From positions 62,174-126,173 of the forward strand of contig JAQTIE010000010.1 of the NCBI GenBank assembly GCA_029433475.1: 64,000 nucleotides of DNA. The letters are read 5' to 3'. Source of the DNA: Neisseriaceae bacterium ESL0693. GTDB lineage: Bacteria > Pseudomonadota > Gammaproteobacteria > Burkholderiales > Neisseriaceae. Shown here in pieces: positions 1 through 9,027 of this stretch. The position numbers and the translations under genes are program-made. The notes beneath the pieces are model-generated. The model searched no databases and was not told the DNA's origin. It was given only the letters and a program-made list of their open reading frames with translations. Every line of letters begins with the position of its first letter. Within the stretch, counting starts at the first letter, position 1.

Positions 1-1
1 A

Positions 2-77
2 TGGAGCGGGAAACGAGTCTCGAACTCGCGACCTCAACCTTGGCAAGGTTGCGCTCTACCAACTGAGCTATTCCCGC
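2..77 (-). tRNA. tRNA-Gly (anticodon GCC)
   Basis: Read on the minus strand, this 76-nt segment folds as a complete cloverleaf. The acceptor strand GCGGGAA pairs with TTCCCGC, the D-arm carries AGCTCAGTTGGTAGAGC, the anticodon loop reads TTGCCAA with anticodon GCC, and the T-arm carries GTTCGAGAC. The 3' CCA is encoded in the DNA. It decodes GGC/GGT glycine codons. It lies about 100 bp downstream of pgsA on the same strand. Confidence 0.97.
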
Positions 78-180
78 TTAATCATTCTCACCGAATGAGA
101 AGCGTATTATAGCGATATTGATTATGATGTCAAGCATCGAAAACCAACATTCAATTAATTTACTGCTGTCTGATTGATTT

Positions 181-768
181 TCAAGCTTTAAATTCCTTGG
201 CAGCCATTTTCAGATAATACAGCATGGACCAGAGTGTTAATACACAGGCAATGGCCATTAGGGTATTTCCTATAATCCAGATCCAGGCAGTATGCTCTGG
301 GGAATTGCCAATCAGCGGAGAGGGTGTCAGCAATAGCAGGAAAATCGCAGCCATCTGGGCGGTGGTTTTAAATTTACCGATTTTGGCAACGGCCACACTG
401 TTGCGTTTGCCCATTTGCGCCATCCATTCTCTTAAAGCAGAGATGGTGATTTCACGCCCGATAATGATCATGGCAAATAAGGCAAATGTGCGGTTTGTGG
501 CTACCAGCAAAATCAAAGCCACTGCCACCATGAGTTTATCCGCCACAGGATCAAGAAAAGCGCCAAAATCTGAAGTTTGCTGCCAGCGACGTGCCAGATA
601 ACCATCAAACCAGTCTGTAATGGCAGCCAGGGCGAAAAAACCGGCAGCCAGCCAATTGATCAGATTGGGGTTACTGAACCAATGGGTAGGTAAATAAAAT
701 AAGATGGTGAATATCGGAATAATAAGGATACGCAGCCAGGTAAGTAGTATCGGCACATTCCAGGGCAT
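181..768 (-). CDS. pgsA: CDP-diacylglycerol--glycerol-3-phosphate 3-phosphatidyltransferase
   Basis: PgsA transfers a phosphatidyl group from CDP-diacylglycerol to glycerol-3-phosphate, the committed step to phosphatidylglycerol at the inner membrane. The 195-residue protein carries a perfect CDP-alcohol phosphotransferase signature: D52, D55-G56, A59-R60, G69, D73 and D77 in the spacing D-x2-DG-x2-AR-x8-G-x3-D-x3-D. Hydrophobic segments near residues 8-26, 38-52, 79-110 and 140-185 fit a polytopic membrane protein. The length is normal for the family. It points towards the tRNA-Gly gene and could be co-transcribed with it. Confidence 0.95.
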   Translation of the reverse strand: MPWNVPILLTWLRILIIPIFTILFYLPTHWFSNPNLINWLAAGFFALAAITDWFDGYLARRWQQTSDFGAFLDPVADKLMVAVALILLVATNRTFALFAMIIIGREITISALREWMAQMGKRNSVAVAKIGKFKTTAQMAAIFLLLLTPSPLIGNSPEHTAWIWIIGNTLMAIACVLTLWSMLYYLKMAAKEFKA

Positions 769-991
769 GACTTGTGAATCCCAACAAGTAAATGATGATT
801 AAAGTACCTATATAATACCTGTTTATTTCTCTATAGGCAGCCATTTACTGCTCTTTTTCTGCTATTGAAGACGCAGAAAAATCATATTATATTCGGTTGG
901 CACCTGAATAAGCGGTAAAGATAATGATCTATTATTGATTATAATACAGTTTAACTGACCATCATCAGAAATGAAGACAGTTTATACACAA

Positions 992-1035
992 TCGCTCGGT
1001 GTCTGACAAAAACACATCTGCCAGAGACCGAGCGA
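992..1035 (-). terminator. Hairpin downstream of msrAB
   Basis: Two 14-nt arms (992-1005 and 1022-1035) pair with one mismatch around a 16-nt loop, 8 bp after the msrAB stop codon. The minus-strand side is followed by an AT-rich stretch rather than a clean T-run, so this is a possible terminator or 3'-end stabilising hairpin. Confidence 0.4.
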
Positions 1036-1043
1036 CAGGGTCA

Positions 1044-2027
1044 TTATTTCACCCAATCTTTATAAGCACCATAACCGGCTTTATCCATGTCTTCATAGGG
1101 AATAAAACGCAGGCTGGCACCATTAATGCAATAACGTAATCCACCGCGATCTTCGGGACCATCCGCAAATACATGGCCTAAATGAGAATCGGCATTGTGA
1201 CTGCGCACTTCAGTCCGCTGCATACCGTGGCTGTTGTCCTGATGGGTATTGACCGACTGATCATTGATGGGTTTACTGAATGCCGGCCAGCCACAGCCTG
1301 AATTATATTTATCGCGAGAACTAAAAAGTGGTTCACCACTAACGACATCAACATAAATACCCGGCGCGAAAAGTTCGTCATACTCATGACTGTAAGGGCG
1401 TTCTGTGCCTGATTGCTGGGTGACGTGATAAGCCGCCTTATCCAGTTGCTGACGCAATTGCTCATCACTGGGTTTGGTAAACTGATCGGGTTTATAAGGC
1501 AATGCTTTTTCTTCTACTTCGGGTAAGGCAGGTAAAGGCTCATTGGCTTTGTGCAAATTAATATGACAATAGCCACTGGGATTTTTATCCAGATACTGCT
1601 GATGATATTCTTCGGCACGGAAGAACTGTTTTAAAGGCTCTACCTGAACCACGATTTTTTGCTGATAACGTCCCTGCTCTGCTTTAATCACAGCTTCAAT
1701 GACGGCACGATCCGCTTCATCGGTATAATAAATACCGCTGCGATATTGAGTACCCACATCATTACCTTGCCGGTTAATGCTGGTAGGATCCACAATGCGG
1801 AAAAAATGTCGTAACAGATCAGTCAGTGAAATGATATCCGGGTTGTAGCTTATTTTGATGGTCTCGGCGTGACCGGTGTTGTGATGACACACCTCTTCAT
1901 AGGTGGGGTTTTCTGTCTGACCATTGGCATAGCCGGATTCCACATTATCTACCCCTTTAATGCGTTTAAAGTATGCTTCCATACCCCAGAAACAGCCACC
2001 AGCCAGATAAATATTTTTTTCGTTCAT
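1044..2027 (-). CDS. msrAB: Bifunctional peptide methionine sulfoxide reductase MsrA/MsrB
   Basis: This fusion enzyme repairs oxidised methionine in proteins; the MsrA part reduces the S-sulfoxide and the MsrB part the R-sulfoxide. The MsrA domain (about 1-155) starts with GCFWG at 11-15, so Cys12 is the catalytic cysteine. The MsrB domain (about 185-327) has GCGWPAF, the SHLGHVF motif and RYCINGASL, with catalytic Cys300. The two CxxC zinc-binding pairs of many MsrB proteins are absent (the segment reads [10 protein letters not shown]), as in the PilB MsrB domain of Neisseria. Unlike Neisseria PilB it has no N-terminal thioredoxin-like domain and no signal peptide, so it should act in the cytoplasm with thioredoxin as reductant. 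Confidence 0.95.
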   Translation of the reverse strand: MNEKNIYLAGGCFWGMEAYFKRIKGVDNVESGYANGQTENPTYEEVCHHNTGHAETIKISYNPDIISLTDLLRHFFRIVDPTSINRQGNDVGTQYRSGIYYTDEADRAVIEAVIKAEQGRYQQKIVVQVEPLKQFFRAEEYHQQYLDKNPSGYCHINLHKANEPLPALPEVEEKALPYKPDQFTKPSDEQLRQQLDKAAYHVTQQSGTERPYSHEYDELFAPGIYVDVVSGEPLFSSRDKYNSGCGWPAFSKPINDQSVNTHQDNSHGMQRTEVRSHNADSHLGHVFADGPEDRGGLRYCINGASLRFIPYEDMDKAGYGAYKDWVK

Positions 2028-2299
2028 ATTAATGCACCTTTCTTTGACTAATCACTCAGGTATTCATATGCTACATTTTCATATATAGGCTCGAAAACAG
2101 GACTACCGCCTGAATTTATCGGGCTGATATAATAATATCCTATATTGTTTCATTGTATCCATAAACAAGGCCTGAAATGTAGAATCAGGTTTATCATACC
2201 GTGTTCATTGGTTTACCGCATGACAATTTGATTATATTCAGTCAGTGAATTTATTAAATTAAAGTAAAGCAAGTATTTAGTAAAAATTATTGGTTATTT

Positions 2300-2788
2300 A
2301 TGAGCATCATTACTTATTTGCGTCCTGCGCGGATTGAAGATTGTGAATACATTTATAATGCACATTATTATGCAGTGCAGTACACCTGTGCGCGCAAGTA
2401 CGACAGCAGAGTGCTGTCAGCATGGCTATCATTATTAAATATAGAAAGTTATCTTGATACGCTGGCCAATCCCGATAAGGCTTTATGGATTGTGGATTAT
2501 AAAGGACATATTCAGGGCTTTTTCCAGCTTGACCTGCGGGAAGCGCAATTAGATGCTTTATATATTCACCCTTTTGTACACAATCAGGGATTGGGCACTG
2601 CGCTATTGCAACGGGCTGAAAGTCTGGCGATAGAATCAGGACTGGGTATGCTCAAGCTTTATGCTTCGCTTAATTCAGTGCCATTTTATGAGATTAATGG
2701 TTATGAGTCTTTGGGTGAATGTGCACTACCCCTCAATAAAGAGGTAACGGTATTGTGTCTGTTGATGCGAAAATATCTTATCGGATAA
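2300..2788 (+). CDS. GNAT-family N-acetyltransferase
   Basis: A 162-residue protein with the GNAT fold. Residues about 85-110 give the beta4 strand (LDALYIHPF) followed by the acetyl-CoA pyrophosphate loop N-Q-G-L-G-T and helix alpha3 (ALLQRAE). The C-terminal half has the typical NSVPFYEINGY segment seen in small-molecule acetyltransferases. The acceptor cannot be inferred. It stands alone, with a long AT-rich, gene-poor stretch downstream. No strong Shine-Dalgarno sequence precedes the ATG. Confidence 0.85.
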   Translation: MSIITYLRPARIEDCEYIYNAHYYAVQYTCARKYDSRVLSAWLSLLNIESYLDTLANPDKALWIVDYKGHIQGFFQLDLREAQLDALYIHPFVHNQGLGTALLQRAESLAIESGLGMLKLYASLNSVPFYEINGYESLGECALPLNKEVTVLCLLMRKYLIG

Positions 2789-3039
2789 CGCTAGCTGCTG
2801 ATGTTAATATAAGCTGGCTGATTAAACCATTGCCGCTAAAATCATCGAATTAATCTGGCGTATTTATTCTTTTAATGAGTGGTAGTGATCAATCAAATCA
2901 ATATACATGCTGGCAAAAATGCATTAATTGCACTGGCTGATGTAGGTGAAACAGTGTATTGCAAATCATTATGGTATTGGCATCAATGAGCCGTATATTA
3001 CGTAATCATCATTTTTTATTTTTACAAATAATTCAGCAT

Positions 3040-3504
3040 CAATCTATGATAGATTTATTTTAGCAAAATCAAAATATTGGGTTTTATATCAGAATTCAGG
3101 TAGACCAATATACATTGCATGTTGTTCAGCCAAATGCTGAAGTCTGCCGCCAAAACTATTGAGCGACTGAAAATACATATCCCTATTCAGGTTATGTGCG
3201 TTTTATGCTTTGTTTTTTTAATACTTTATTATTGATACCATCAACCAAATCATCATATCTTTAGTTTATGCTGTTAATAATCAATGATCGATACAATAAT
3301 CATGCATTAAAATTTTCTGTTTGGCTACTGATCAGATAAGCAATTGTATTTGATACATCAGTTTATATTTGATTATTGGAGACAAAATGAATTGAATATT
3401 TTTATGTACGCTTTTATGAGGGCAAGGAAACATTTTATCACCAGCGAAATCTGACTCTGTTTCCTGACCTTAACTGACCTGAGGATTTTGTGCCTATTTT
3501 TTAA
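3040..3504 (+). pseudogene. Decayed coding sequence of unknown family
   Basis: Short protein-like stretches are readable but interrupted by stops. One frame around 3068-3165 reads NIGFYIRIQVDQYTLHVV and continues until a stop. A stretch at 3390-3504 reads EYFYVRFYEGKETFYHQRN, then LTLFPDL, a stop, and PEDFVPIF with a final stop at 3502-3504. The amino-acid texture is of a folded protein, whereas random AT-rich DNA would give mostly Lys/Asn/Phe/Ile. I cannot name the family. It is probably one or more inactivated genes. Confidence 0.35.
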
Positions 3505-3791
3505 TCAATCGTTTTTTTATTATTATTTTCATCATATTAATTTAATTATCCACAAGATATGGGCAGAATTATTGATAAAATCGTTGGACAATAAAATCAT
3601 TGATTCATGTTTTTATGATGATTTGATCAATAGTATATGCGTGTCTTATGCTGCACTTAAACTGCCTATTTTTTAATCATCCCTATTTTTTGCATTAATA
3701 TAAAACTGTTATCTCACTTATCCTCAGACTATACCCACAGCGATCAACATTTTCAGTGTTTATTCCGTTTTATTTGCCTATTTTTTAATCA
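3491..3791 (+). repeat. Three perfect copies of a 17-bp direct repeat
   Basis: The 17-mer TGCCTATTTTTTAATCA occurs at 3491-3507, 3663-3679 and 3775-3791, spaced 172 and 112 bp apart. In one frame each copy encodes Pro-Ile-Phe followed by a stop codon, so they may be the surviving 3' ends of related, decayed genes. Flanking sequence is not obviously conserved. Confidence 0.75.
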
Positions 3792-3999
3792 GTTTATTTT
3801 TTAATTTAAAAAACAATTTACTAAAATCATTATCCACAGGTTTTGGCTGGGTTTACACCAGAATTTTGTGTACATACTGCGCTTTTGAGATGAATAGACT
3901 GAATGATTACAGGCTGTTTTAAGGTTAAATGCTTGCTAAGTGCGGCTATGCCTGTCACAATATTCAAATAACAATTTAATTCATATCATAAACATAAAA

Positions 4000-4130
4000 T
4001 GGAGGAATAAATTATGCATACTAATAATTACCACAACGAAAATTAGAATCATTTCTTAACGTCTCAGCCATGGGTTTTAAAGCAATGGACTAAGTGAATT
4101 TATGGTGCCTCAATAAATTTAGAGGGGTGC
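4000..4130 (+). pseudogene. Degenerate 5' fragment of an aldo/keto reductase gene
   Basis: This segment is a decayed copy of the start of the intact aldo/keto reductase gene at 4971. The ribosome-binding region (ATGGAGGAATAAATTATG against AAGGAGCAATAAATTATG) and roughly the first 35 codons align over about 130 bp, with a frame change after codon 4, an early stop and a second stop (TAA in GGACTAAGTG). Homology fades near 4130, just before the propeller gene. This indicates duplication or a partial replacement around the propeller gene. Confidence 0.8.
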
Positions 4131-4165
4131 TTCTGTTGGCTACTCATTTTTAAAGAAGATATTTT

Positions 4166-4967
4166 ATGAATAAAGTAAATCTTTTTAAAATATTAACAAT
4201 TTTGTTTTTTATGATTTATGGAGCAGAAACGATGGCTAAAACGAATGTAATTGCTTCAAATTTCAATGCACCAACAGGTATAGTATTTAATCAGACTGGA
4301 GATATGTTTGTAACCAATTGGTCTGGTCGATCTATTATTAAAATTTCACCTAATGGTCAAAGAGAAACTGTTTACTCTAATATCGCATCACCGGCAGGGA
4401 TAGTAATTGATCAAGATAATAATATCTATGTGGCCTCATATAGCGACAATTATATTTTGCGAATAAATGAACAAGGGAAAGGAACAATTATTGCAGAAAA
4501 TTTTCATACACCAACAGGTATTACGTTATCAAAATCCGGTGATTTATTAATCAGTAATCGTTCATCAGGTGATGATTGTGTCATTGAATCTTAAAACCGG
4601 TTCAAAAAAAATTGTGGCTAAGCAATTAACAACCCCTGTCAGCGTAACAGAATTACCCAATGGAGATTTAGTTGTTTCTCAATATAGTGGTCGACTCACT
4701 TTGATTAAAACGAATGGTTTACAAACAGAATTAGGTGCTGATTTTATCCGCCCTGGTGTAGGTATTATCACAGTGTCGAATGATACCGTAGTTGTGATTG
4801 ACAATGGTGCAGGTGCAGTTCGTTCTGTTAATGTTCAAATAGGAAAATCAGAATTACTCGCAGCTGATTTACCAGGAGCAGTAGCACTCGCATTCTACAA
4901 GAATAATTATTATGTTGGCACTTGGGATGACGGTTCAATTCATATTTTAAATAAAAAGGAGCAATAA
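4166..4967 (+). pseudogene. Periplasmic NHL/SMP-30-type beta-propeller protein, frameshifted
   Basis: Two overlapping open frames (4166-4594 and 4569-4967) together encode one protein of about 266 residues, split by a one-base shift near 4570-4590. The N-terminus has a signal peptide (Lys3, hydrophobic core, cleavage near AETMA). It is followed by six repeats of about 40 residues with the pattern P-x-G-I-x-x-(10)-G-D-[LM]-x-V-[TS]-N-x-S-x-x-x-I-x-x-I, typical of a six-bladed NHL/SMP-30 propeller. Repeats 1-3 are before the shift and 4-6 after it. Such proteins bind or hydrolyse small molecules; no substrate is evident. The shift could be real or a sequencing error. Base composition is more AT-rich than the core genes nearby. 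The stop lies 3 bp from the next gene start, so they form an operon. Confidence 0.8.
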
Positions 4968-4970
4968 ATT

Positions 4971-5978
4971 ATGCATACTAAATTACCACAACGCAAATTA
5001 GGACAATTTCTTAACGTATCAGCAATGGGTTTTGGCGCAATGGGACTCAGTGAATTTTACGGTCCCGCTGATGATAAATTATCGTTAGACCTACTCCATA
5101 AAGTCGTTGATCAGGGAGTGACCCTGATCGATACTGCGGATATGTATGGACGTGGTCACAATGAAACATTGATAGGAAAATTTCTTGAGCAATTAAGTTC
5201 GCAACAAAAACAGCAACTGACTATCGCAACAAAATGTGGCATTGATCGTAGTGAATCATCCGGTTATTCCCGGAATATAAATAATAGCCCTGAATATATA
5301 AGAAAATGCTGTGATGAATCATTAGTCAGATTAGGTGTTGAACAAATTGATCTTTACTATATCCATAGAATCAGTCGTGATGCAGTAATAGAAGAAACCA
5401 TGGATACATTAGCTTCTTTGGTAAAAGAAGGTAAAATAGCGAGAATTGGTTTGTGTGAAGTTCCTGCTGATTTACTGAAAAGAGCACATAAAACATACCC
5501 GGTTGATGTTGTTCAAACCGAATATTCATTATGGACTCGGGATATAGAAGATGAACTTCTGCCTGTATTAAAAGAACTTAATATCGGATTAGTACCTTAC
5601 GCACCACTTGGAAGAGGTTTTTTGACAGGAAAATATGCATCTAGCAGTGATTTTGCGGAAGGTGATTTTAGACGAACAAACCCAAGATTTTCAGATCAGA
5701 ATATTGAGCACAATAAAAAACTATTAGAAGTGATAAAACCTATGACTATCAAATATAATTGTACTCATGGGCAAATTGCACTTGCCTGGTTATTGGCTCA
5801 GTGGGATAGTATCGTACCAATACCGGGGACAAAAAGAGAATCTTATTTATCAGAAAATAATAAGGCTACTTTTATTAAGTTTGAACCAGAAGACGTTGCA
5901 CTCCTTAATGGTTTAAAAAACAAAATACAAGTAAGCGGCGAACGTTATACACCAGAAGGAATGAAAGGTATTTTTTAA
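4971..5978 (+). CDS. Aldo/keto reductase
   Basis: A 335-residue NADPH-dependent oxidoreductase of the aldo/keto reductase superfamily (TIM barrel). The catalytic tetrad is readable: Asp and Tyr in LIDTADMYGRG, Lys in TIATKCG and His in LYYIHRIS. The C-terminal cofactor segment has IPGTKRESYLSEN. The sequence resembles the quinone/aldehyde reductase group (YajO/Tas/AKR13-like), with no specific substrate indicated. AAGGAG lies 8 bp before the ATG, overlapping the end of the propeller gene. A broken copy of its 5' end lies about 1 kb upstream. Codon use is AT-rich, consistent with acquired DNA. Confidence 0.9.
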   Translation: MHTKLPQRKLGQFLNVSAMGFGAMGLSEFYGPADDKLSLDLLHKVVDQGVTLIDTADMYGRGHNETLIGKFLEQLSSQQKQQLTIATKCGIDRSESSGYSRNINNSPEYIRKCCDESLVRLGVEQIDLYYIHRISRDAVIEETMDTLASLVKEGKIARIGLCEVPADLLKRAHKTYPVDVVQTEYSLWTRDIEDELLPVLKELNIGLVPYAPLGRGFLTGKYASSSDFAEGDFRRTNPRFSDQNIEHNKKLLEVIKPMTIKYNCTHGQIALAWLLAQWDSIVPIPGTKRESYLSENNKATFIKFEPEDVALLNGLKNKIQVSGERYTPEGMKGIF

Positions 5979-6524
5979 AACTTTTTAACAGGACTGCAAA
6001 CCTGATAAGAATTTATCTTAGCGAGGAAGTTATTATCAGGCTGAAATAAATCAGTTTTAAAGTAATGTGGATTATTGAAATATTGATTTTACTTAAATAA
6101 CCATAACCACATTGTCCTTTTCGATTTTAAATTAACCTTTTCACAGGTAAAGGCCATCACAAGAGTGATGGCTTTCTTACCTTTAAAACCTCTTAATTTG
6201 TCTTAGCCCTTTCCTTTTGATACTATTTCAACTATTTATAAACACATAAATTCATTTCTTGAAACATGGGCACAGGTAAAAAATAGAATCTATAACATGA
6301 TGGGTATCGTAATAATGTCCACCGATATTTGGTCGCAAGATACCTGACCAAATATAATTATTGGTTATGAGACCATAACTGGTCAGCGATCACCATTCGG
6401 GTAATAACCCTTGTCCAACCGCTCTAGTATCGTTTCTAACCCTGGTATTACCCGATACATCCTGACTCGCATTAGACAGTTGTGTTATTGTTGGTCATTG
6501 TCGGCTTTTTAAACTAGTCAGAAT
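5979..6524. other. Intergenic region before nrdR
   Basis: About 545 bp without a gene. It holds the terminator at 6148-6180 and an inverted repeat (CGGGTAATA near 6399, TATTACCCG near 6447) of unknown role. No tRNA or riboswitch pattern was recognised. Confidence 0.6.
6148..6180 (+). terminator. Rho-independent terminator after the aldo/keto reductase
   Basis: Perfect 8-bp stem GCCATCAC/GTGATGGC (6153-6160 and 6165-6172) with loop AAGA, flanked by GTAAAG and CTTTCTTAC that extend the pairing and supply T residues. Confidence 0.8.
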
Positions 6525-6983
6525 ATGAAATGTCCCTTTTGCCAACACCACAACACACAGGTCATTGACACTCGTTTGTGTGAAGATAATAACAGTATCC
6601 GGCGCCGAAGACGGTGTGTGGGCTGCAATCGCCGATTCAGTACGTTTGAAGTGGCTGAAATGCGTATGCCGTTGATCATTAAACGGACGGGTCAACGGGT
6701 TTTGTTTGATCCGGCAAAATTGTATACCAGTTTAAGTCGTGCATTGCATAAACGCCCTGTAGATACTGAGACCATTGAAGAGGCACTTTCGGACATTGAA
6801 TCGCGCTTGTATCACTTGGGTGTTAAAGAGGTATCCAGCCAGATTATTGGCGACATGATTCTGGATACGCTGGCTCATCTGGACGAAGTGGCTTATGTGC
6901 GTTTTGCTTCAGTATATAAAAGCTTTCATGATGTGTCTGAATTCACCCAGTTAATTGCTGCCCTGAATAAAAACGAGCCTTAA
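6525..6983 (+). CDS. nrdR: Transcriptional repressor NrdR
   Basis: NrdR senses ATP/dATP and represses ribonucleotide reductase genes by binding NrdR boxes. The 152-residue protein has the N-terminal zinc ribbon (Cys3, Cys6, Cys31, Cys34), a basic RRRRR segment between the cysteine pairs, and an ATP-cone domain from about residue 49 to 139. Length and architecture are standard. It is followed by a lipoprotein gene and ribD, an arrangement close to the nrdR-ribD pairing common in proteobacteria. Confidence 0.96.
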   Translation: MKCPFCQHHNTQVIDTRLCEDNNSIRRRRRCVGCNRRFSTFEVAEMRMPLIIKRTGQRVLFDPAKLYTSLSRALHKRPVDTETIEEALSDIESRLYHLGVKEVSSQIIGDMILDTLAHLDEVAYVRFASVYKSFHDVSEFTQLIAALNKNEP

Positions 6984-7083
6984 GCGGAGCACGGACATAT
7001 TAAAAGGGCGATAGATGCAGTACAACCTAAATCTTGTTATACTCACCCGATATCTACCCCTGCCTGTGATGAAAGTACGATAC

Positions 7084-7668
7084 ATGATGAAATGTTCTTT
7101 GTGGCTCTTTTTATCCATTGGCCTGATCGGCCTTTCTGCCTGCTCTAAAAATGAAACGTCTGTGTCACTTGAGGCCAATAATAATACTGCGGCCAGTGCA
7201 GCTTCCGCCAGTGATAATAGCGCTGCATCAACCCAGACTTTAACCAGTAATGACAATAAAATCACTATTGTGGTTAATGGCCAGTATCAGAATCAGTTAA
7301 CCCATCCAGATGACTGGGTAGCGGCTTCTGAAACTTCTTCATTGACTTTATTGCAACATGATGATGACAGCAATATTACCCTGGCGGTCAATAATCTTGG
7401 TGCCGCCAAACTCAACGCGGATGACTATTTTAAAAATCTGGCACAAAGTCTGAAAAATAATCCCGAGCTTTCCGATCTGAAAATCGGCGTGGCTACCGAT
7501 AACCGGATGAATTACCGTTTTACCCACAGTGTGGATACAGAGACTTTACGGGAAAATTGTATTGCGCTGATGGGTTCAGGCAATCTTTATTCTGTCTGTG
7601 CCATCAGTAATAGTGCCAATGATATTGCATTGGCTTCTGCATTGAAAAACATCAGCATTCAGAATTAA
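7084..7668 (+). CDS. Putative lipoprotein of unknown function
   Basis: About 194 residues. A short basic N-terminus, a hydrophobic stretch (LWLFLSIGLIGL) and the lipobox LSAC predict export and lipidation. The following 45 residues are a Ser/Ala/Asn-rich linker, then a compact domain of about 140 residues. I chose the ATG at 7084; an ATG at 7069 adds five residues and also works. The in-frame ATG at 7015 is unlikely, because TTGTTATACT, a good -10 sequence, lies after it at 7034-7043. The domain resembles small periplasmic proteins that sit beside ribD in Neisseriaceae, but I do not recognise a characterised family. Confidence 0.75.
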   Translation: MMKCSLWLFLSIGLIGLSACSKNETSVSLEANNNTAASAASASDNSAASTQTLTSNDNKITIVVNGQYQNQLTHPDDWVAASETSSLTLLQHDDDSNITLAVNNLGAAKLNADDYFKNLAQSLKNNPELSDLKIGVATDNRMNYRFTHSVDTETLRENCIALMGSGNLYSVCAISNSANDIALASALKNISIQN

Positions 7669-7674
7669 TCTGCC

Positions 7675-8826
7675 ATGACTGCTGTATATACTGATGATAA
7701 AGATCAGCAATGGATGCAGCTTGCGCTGAATCTGGCCGCTCAGGGGCGGTTTTCAACCAGCCCCAATCCGCATGTCGGTTGTGTGATCACGCAAGGCGAA
7801 CAAATTGTCGGCCAGGGGTTTCATGTTAAAGCAGGCGAGCCGCATGCTGAAATTCATGCTTTGCGTCAGGCGGGTGATGATGCGCAAGGCGCCTGTGCTT
7901 ATGTGACTTTGGAGCCTTGCAGTCATACCGGCCGTACCGGCCCTTGTGCCCGGGCATTGATTGATGCGGGCATCAGCCGTGTGGTGGTGGCGATGCAGGA
8001 CCCTAATCCACAGGTCAGCGGCCAGGGGCTGGCTCAATTACAACAAGCCGGGATTAATGTGGTTTGTGGTGTGCTGGAAACACAGGCCAGAGCGCTGAAT
8101 TCCGGATTTTTATCACGTATTGAACGCAATCGCCCTTATGTGCGTTTGAAAGTGGCTGCCAGCCTTGATGGTAAAACGGCGTTGAGTAATGGCCAGAGCC
8201 AGTGGATTACCGGTGAAAAGTCGCGTGATGATGTGCAGACTTTACGTGCCGAAAGCTGTGCGGTTTTAACCGGCATCAATACCGTACTGTCAGATAATCC
8301 ACGGCTGAATGTGCGCCGTTTTCCCACTTTGCGCCAGCCTCTACGCATCATTCTGGATAGCCGGTTAAGGCTGACGCCTGAATATCAGGTCATCACTGAT
8401 TCCACCAGCCCGACTCTGATTATGACTACGCAGACTCAGCCACAGCTATTGGCACGGTTTGCTGCTTATTCGCATGTATCAGTATTATCGGTACCGGCAG
8501 ATGAACACGGCCATATTGATTTAAACCGGTTATGGCCGCTACTGGCTCAACGCGGCATTGGCCTGATGCTGGTTGAAGCAGGTCAGAAGCTGAATTCGGC
8601 CTTGATCAATGCTGCTCTGGTTGACGAAATCATTTATTATCAGGCACCCAAACTATTGGGACAGACCACGCATCCGGCCTTTTGTCTGCCGGAAAACCCA
8701 CACGCATTACAACATACGCCGTGGCTGAGCCATTCAGTGACTGCCATGGGTCAGGATTGTCGCTGGATATTACGCCATGAAGACAGCGCCACATGGCTGA
8801 ATACAACGCTAGACGATACGATATAA
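7675..8826 (+). CDS. ribD: Bifunctional riboflavin biosynthesis deaminase/reductase
   Basis: RibD catalyses the deamination of the pyrimidine produced from GTP by RibA and then the NADPH-dependent reduction of its ribosyl side chain. The N-terminal cytidine-deaminase-like domain (about 10-150) has the zinc ligands His57 (in HAE, with Glu59 as proton shuttle), Cys82 and Cys91 (PCSHTGRTGPC). The C-terminal reductase domain (about 153-370) begins at RPYVRLKVAASLDGKTAL. The 383-residue length is normal. It starts 6 bp after the lipoprotein gene, so the two are probably co-transcribed. Confidence 0.96.
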   Translation: MTAVYTDDKDQQWMQLALNLAAQGRFSTSPNPHVGCVITQGEQIVGQGFHVKAGEPHAEIHALRQAGDDAQGACAYVTLEPCSHTGRTGPCARALIDAGISRVVVAMQDPNPQVSGQGLAQLQQAGINVVCGVLETQARALNSGFLSRIERNRPYVRLKVAASLDGKTALSNGQSQWITGEKSRDDVQTLRAESCAVLTGINTVLSDNPRLNVRRFPTLRQPLRIILDSRLRLTPEYQVITDSTSPTLIMTTQTQPQLLARFAAYSHVSVLSVPADEHGHIDLNRLWPLLAQRGIGLMLVEAGQKLNSALINAALVDEIIYYQAPKLLGQTTHPAFCLPENPHALQHTPWLSHSVTAMGQDCRWILRHEDSATWLNTTLDDTI

Positions 8827-9027
8827 AATCGTTATGATCATCAGAAGTTAATCAGGGTTTACTGTTTTACACAAAAATCACTCATTTATTTGCCCGAAGG
8901 CTGCAATGTGCCTGCGATCTATCCATACATCATCGCGGGATTGATTGGTCACTTGTTCAGCGACACGATGTCAATGAGATGCAATAAATCGCGATTTTTG
9001 TACTGACTATTTTATAAAGGCAAAATT

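Larger units (their letters stand above)
2789..4165. other. AT-rich, gene-poor region with decayed coding remnants
   Basis: About 1.4 kb without an intact gene. It contains the coding-like fragments, the three 17-bp repeats and the aldo/keto reductase fragment listed separately. I regard the 62-codon open frame at 3488-3676 as spurious: its composition is Phe/Ile/Tyr-rich from AT-rich DNA and it lacks a ribosome binding site. Confidence 0.6.

Noticed and set aside
3234-3246. TTGATACCATCAA as an FNR site
   Set aside because: The half-sites are separated by three bases instead of four, and no intact gene follows.
3488-3676. 62-codon plus-strand ORF
   Set aside because: AT-driven Phe/Ile/Tyr composition and no ribosome binding site; only its last codons coincide with the 17-bp repeat.
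8986-8997. Palindrome AAATCGCGATTT before rfbD
   Set aside because: A 12-bp palindrome in AT-rich DNA may occur by chance; no second copy and no known regulator.
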